From the NCBI RefSeq assembly GCF_900114095.1, contig NZ_FORV01000004.1, forward strand, positions 372,001-436,000: DNA of 64,000 nucleotides, given 5' to 3'. Shown one piece after another: positions 61,318-64,000 of the stretch. The translations under genes were made by a program, and so were the position numbers. How positions within the stretch are numbered: position 1 is the first letter of the stretch; every line of letters starts with the position of its first letter. The notes beneath the pieces were generated by a model. The model searched no databases, had not been told where the DNA came from, and saw only the letters and a list, made by a program, of their open reading frames with translations. Source of the DNA: Sphingomonas sp. NFR04. Its GTDB lineage: Bacteria > Pseudomonadota > Alphaproteobacteria > Sphingomonadales > Sphingomonadaceae.

Positions 61318-62373
61318 ATGGCGGTTGCGACCAGCGCGGCAATATGGCCGGCCGCGCCCGCAGTGCATGTGCTGGAAGCGCCTTATCTGCTGTTCCTCGG
61401 CGATGCCGTGGAGCCCGGTTTCGCCAAGACGGCGCTGGGGCTGCGCGACTGGGCGGGCGACAAGTGCCTGGCGGAACATGCTTTGCCCGCCGCGACGGTC
61501 AGCACCGGCCTGCCGCGGATGTCCCCCGCCCAGGCGGCGGCCGCAGGCGCGCGGTCGCTGGTGATCGGCGTGGCCAACCAGGGCGGCGTCGTCCCGGAGT
61601 CCTGGCTGCCGGCGCTGCTCGACGCGGTGGCGGCGGGCCTGGATATCGTCGCGGGGCTCCATACCCGGCTGGCGGAGATCGCGCCGCTCCGCGAGGCAGC
61701 GGCGCGGGCGGGGGTTCGGCTGATCGACGTGCGCGTGCCGCCGGCGGGCCTGCCGATCGCCAGCGGCGCCAAGCGGACCGGGCGCCGGCTGCTGACCGTG
61801 GGCACCGATTGTGCGCTCGGCAAGAAATACACGGCGCTGGCGATCGCGCGCGGCTTGCAGGCACGGGGCATGGACGCGCGCTTCCGGGCGAGCGGGCAGA
61901 CCGGCATCATGATCGCGGGGGAAGGCATCGCCATTGACGCAGTGGTTGCGGATTTCGCCACCGGCGCGGCGGAGCTGTTGAGTCCGAATGCGCCCGCGCA
62001 GCATCTGGATGTGATCGAAGGCCAGGGCTCGCTGTTCCATCCCGCCTATGCAGCGGTGTCGCTGGCGTTGCTGCACGGCAGCCAGCCCGATCTGTTCGTC
62101 GTCTGCCATCAGCCGGGGCGTTCGCAGATCCTCGGAACGCCCGGCTATGCCGTGCCGCCGATCGAGGCGGTGATCGCGCAGACGATCGCCTTGGGGCAGC
62201 TGACCAATCCGGCGATCCGGTGCGCGGGCATCAGCCTCAACACGGCGGGGATGGGCGCGGACGAGGCGGCGGAGGAGATCGCGCGGACGTCCCAGCGGCT
62301 GGGGCTCCCCGCCGCCGATCCGATCCGCGGCGGCGCGGCGTTCCAGCGCCTGCTCGATGCATGCGCGGCCTGA
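61318..62373 (+). CDS. dgcN: DUF1611 protein, DgcN-type N-acetyltransferase
   Basis: The 351-residue protein matches DUF1611: a Rossmann-like N-terminal domain (LVIGVANQGGVVP) and a P-loop-like domain with VGTDCALGKKYTALAIARGL (~161-180), then RASGQTGIMIAG and DVIEGQGSLFHPAYAAVSL. A DUF1611 member, DgcN, has been described as acetylating D-glutamate, with DgcA racemising the product, a route for D-Glu use. The enolase-superfamily partner is in the same predicted regulon. ATG 61318 follows the TonB-receptor stop by two bases; a TTG at 61312 is less likely. Confidence 0.85.
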   Translation: MAVATSAAIWPAAPAVHVLEAPYLLFLGDAVEPGFAKTALGLRDWAGDKCLAEHALPAATVSTGLPRMSPAQAAAAGARSLVIGVANQGGVVPESWLPALLDAVAAGLDIVAGLHTRLAEIAPLREAAARAGVRLIDVRVPPAGLPIASGAKRTGRRLLTVGTDCALGKKYTALAIARGLQARGMDARFRASGQTGIMIAGEGIAIDAVVADFATGAAELLSPNAPAQHLDVIEGQGSLFHPAYAAVSLALLHGSQPDLFVVCHQPGRSQILGTPGYAVPPIEAVIAQTIALGQLTNPAIRCAGISLNTAGMGADEAAEEIARTSQRLGLPAADPIRGGAAFQRLLDACAA

Positions 62374-63500
62374 ACGCCATTGCTGCCGACCGCCTTCGGC
62401 GGTTCGTGCTGCCGGGACTGGCGTTCAAGGCCGTGGTGATCGGCGGCGGCTATGCGACAGGGCGCGAGCTCGCCGAATTCTTCCTGCCCGCCGGACCCTG
62501 GGGCGGGGTGCTGGCGATGCTGCTGGCGACCCTGATCTGGAGCGTCGTCGCCGCGGCGACCTTCCGCCTCGCCCATGCGATCGGCGCGCGCGACTATCGC
62601 ACCTTCTTCCAGGCCTTGCTCGGGCGCGGATGGGTGGCGTTCGAGGCGGCCTATGCGCTGTTCATCGTCGTCGTTCTCGCGGTCTTCGGGGCGGCGGCGG
62701 GGGCGATCGGTGCGGCGGTCCTCGGCGTGCAGCCCCTAGTTGGCACGCTGGCGCTGCTGATCGGAATCGTCGCCTGCGTTGCCTGGGGCAATGCCAGCGT
62801 GGAACGCGTGTTCCTCTGGGTCTCGGTACTGCTCTATGCCACCTATGCGCTGTTCCTGGTGCTTGCGCTGACGACCATCGGAGACCGCATCGAGGCGGCC
62901 TTCGCGGCGGCGGATGGCCCCGCCGCCGGCTGGGCGCTCGGCGGCGTCACCTATGCGGGCTACAACATCGTCGGCGCGGTGATTGTCCTGCCGGTCACGC
63001 GGCATTTCCGCTCCGGCCGCGACGCGGTGATCGCGGGCGCGATCGCCGGGCCGCTCGCGATGCTGCCGGCCCTGCTGTTCTTCGTCTGCATGACCGCGTT
63101 CCTGCCGGAGATCGCCGGTGCGGTGCTCCCGTCGGACCATATGCTCGTCCGGCTCGGCCACCCGCTTTTCCACCTCGGCTTCCAGCTGATGATCTTCGCC
63201 GCGCTGCTCGAAAGCGGGACCGGTGCGGTGCATGCGGTGAACGAGCGGATCGCGCGGGTACGCGGCCGTGCCGGTCTGTCGCCCGGGGCGCGGGCGCTGC
63301 TGGCGCTGGCGTTGCTGGCGCCGTGCATGTTGCTGGCCGAGCGGGTTGGTCTCGTCGGCCTGATCGCGGGCGGGTACCGCCTGCTCGCGGCGCTGCTGAT
63401 CCTGGTCTACGTCGTGCCCTTGCTGGTCGCGACGCTGCTGCGGCGCGGCGCAGCCGAACACATGATCCCGCAACCCGCGCCAGGCGAACCGAGAGGATGA
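62361..63500 (+). CDS. YkvI-like multi-pass membrane protein (amino-acid-permease superfamily)
   Basis: The 379-residue protein has about ten transmembrane helices and opens with VLPGLAFKAVVIGGGYATGR, a broken first helix containing an unwound GGGYATG motif, typical of the APC/LeuT-like fold and of the uncharacterised YkvI family. Its start overlaps the dgcN stop by 13 bases, so the two are translated together. I infer import of D-glutamate or a related amino acid; the substrate is not provable from sequence. Confidence 0.82.
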   Translation: MRGLNAIAADRLRRFVLPGLAFKAVVIGGGYATGRELAEFFLPAGPWGGVLAMLLATLIWSVVAAATFRLAHAIGARDYRTFFQALLGRGWVAFEAAYALFIVVVLAVFGAAAGAIGAAVLGVQPLVGTLALLIGIVACVAWGNASVERVFLWVSVLLYATYALFLVLALTTIGDRIEAAFAAADGPAAGWALGGVTYAGYNIVGAVIVLPVTRHFRSGRDAVIAGAIAGPLAMLPALLFFVCMTAFLPEIAGAVLPSDHMLVRLGHPLFHLGFQLMIFAALLESGTGAVHAVNERIARVRGRAGLSPGARALLALALLAPCMLLAERVGLVGLIAGGYRLLAALLILVYVVPLLVATLLRRGAAEHMIPQPAPGEPRG

Positions 63501-63502
63501 GG

Positions 63503-64000
63503 ATGAAGAAGCCCCTGATAGCGCTGCTCGCGACGCTTCTCGTCGCAGCCACGCAGGTGACGCCGCCGCCGGTCGCGCCGCCCGCGGCGCCCGCAGCGCA
63601 TGCGGCACCCGCACCGACGGTGCCGGCGCCGACGCCGCAGCTCACCGAGGCGGACGTCGGGGCCTGGCTCGACGGCTACATGCCCGCGGCGCTCAAGGCC
63701 GGAAAGATCGCCGGTGCGCAGGTCGCGATCGTCAAGGACGGCGCGGTGCTGTTCGAGAAGGGCTATGGCTATGCGGATGTCGCGGCGAAGACGCCGATGG
63801 ATCCGCGGCGTTCGCTGATGCGCATCGGGTCGACTTCGAAGCTGCTCACCTGGACCGCGGTGATGCAGCTGGTCGAGGCGGGCAGGATCGACCTCAACGC
63901 CGATGTGAACCGCTATCTCGATTTCCGCATCACTCCGCCGGGGCGGCCGGTGACGATCAACGACCTGATGCAGCATCGCGGCGGCTTCGAAGAGGGGCTG
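63503..64000 (+). CDS. Serine hydrolase, class C beta-lactamase fold, cut by the window end
   Basis: The first 166 codons are visible. A signal peptide and a Pro/Ala-rich linker are followed by AWLDGYMPAALKAGKIAGAQ and the active-site motif Ser-Thr-Ser-Lys (GSTSKLLTW, near residue 112). The segments AWLDGYMP, GYGYAD and DVNRYLDFRI are shared with the serine hydrolase at 54,691, so the two are paralogues placed at opposite ends of the same regulon. A GAGGATGAGG sequence precedes the ATG, 2 bases after the permease stop. Confidence 0.9.
   Translation, partial: MKKPLIALLATLLVAATQVTPPPVAPPAAPAAHAAPAPTVPAPTPQLTEADVGAWLDGYMPAALKAGKIAGAQVAIVKDGAVLFEKGYGYADVAAKTPMDPRRSLMRIGSTSKLLTWTAVMQLVEAGRIDLNADVNRYLDFRITPPGRPVTINDLMQHRGGFEEGL

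Noticed and set aside
58988..61342. 784-residue minus-strand frame opposite the TonB receptor
   Set aside because: The receptor has a signal peptide, plug and barrel with terminal Phe; the antisense frame is a composition artefact.

Overview
The window is GC-rich, tightly packed bacterial chromosome. Many genes overlap by ATGA, GTGA or TGATG, and the gene families (IF-3, ThrS, KatG, a TonB receptor, DgcA/DgcN-type enzymes, sphingomonad-style outer-membrane and SWFGD/DUF2171 proteins) suggest an alphaproteobacterium, most likely a Sphingomonas-like member of the Sphingomonadaceae. That placement is inferred from family resemblance; there is no rRNA in the window. Low-GC DNA is confined to the 3' end of the giant exoprotein gene, the debris after it, one island inside it, and the gap after luxR.

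Region 1 (1-25.8 kb) is mostly housekeeping and general metabolism: a truncated serine hydrolase, an AlkA-type glycosylase, a 2Fe-2S ferredoxin, a GH16 glucanase overlapping infC, an outer-membrane protein, a Uma2 nuclease, thrS, a VOC protein and a MAPEG protein. A peptidoglycan-recycling group follows (LD-carboxypeptidase overlapping a PLP deaminase, divergent from a Mur ligase), then a membrane protein/XRE regulator/hydrolase chain, a trans-sulfuration PLP enzyme, katG, a disordered SWFGD/DUF2171 protein, tRNA-Ala(CGC), a two-component system, a DUF4142 protein, an S41 protease and a DHA2 exporter. Several long intergenic inverted repeats of different families separate the transcription units.

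Region 2 (25.8-43.0 kb) is a two-partner secretion locus: a TpsB (FhaC/CdiB-like) transporter gene whose stop overlaps the start of a 4,615-residue TpsA (FhaB/CdiA-like) exoprotein. The last ~130 residues form an unrelated, lower-GC toxin-like domain, followed with a 4-base overlap by a 74-residue cysteine-rich ORF that is the natural immunity candidate. Downstream are two short decayed copies of TpsA pre-toxin sequence flanking small orphan ORFs, which looks like the remains of displaced toxin/immunity cassettes.

Region 3 (43.0-50.1 kb) is a quorum-sensing-linked biosynthetic cluster: a lux-type box, a luxI-type AHL synthase, a small ORF, a one-module NRPS (C-A-T-TE) whose adenylation pocket reads as the glycine code DILQLGLIW, a RhlB-like GT1 glycosyltransferase and a convergent luxR-type regulator. 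By analogy with the one-module serrawettin synthetase SwrW, I infer an AHL-controlled glycosylated acyl-glycine surfactant or lipopeptide.

Region 4 (50.1-64.0 kb) starts with a YcaC-like hydrolase operon. It then has what looks like one regulon for scavenging D-amino-acid-containing peptides: an M19 dipeptidase overlapping its XRE-cupin regulator, divergent from serine hydrolase - DgcA-like epimerase/racemase - POT transporter, then TonB receptor - DgcN-like N-acetyltransferase - YkvI-like permease - second serine hydrolase (cut by the window end). Both forward promoters carry the same pair of TCCTRATCAGGA palindromes spaced exactly 20 bp apart within and just after a TTGAC promoter, a specific and testable operator prediction for the XRE-cupin protein.
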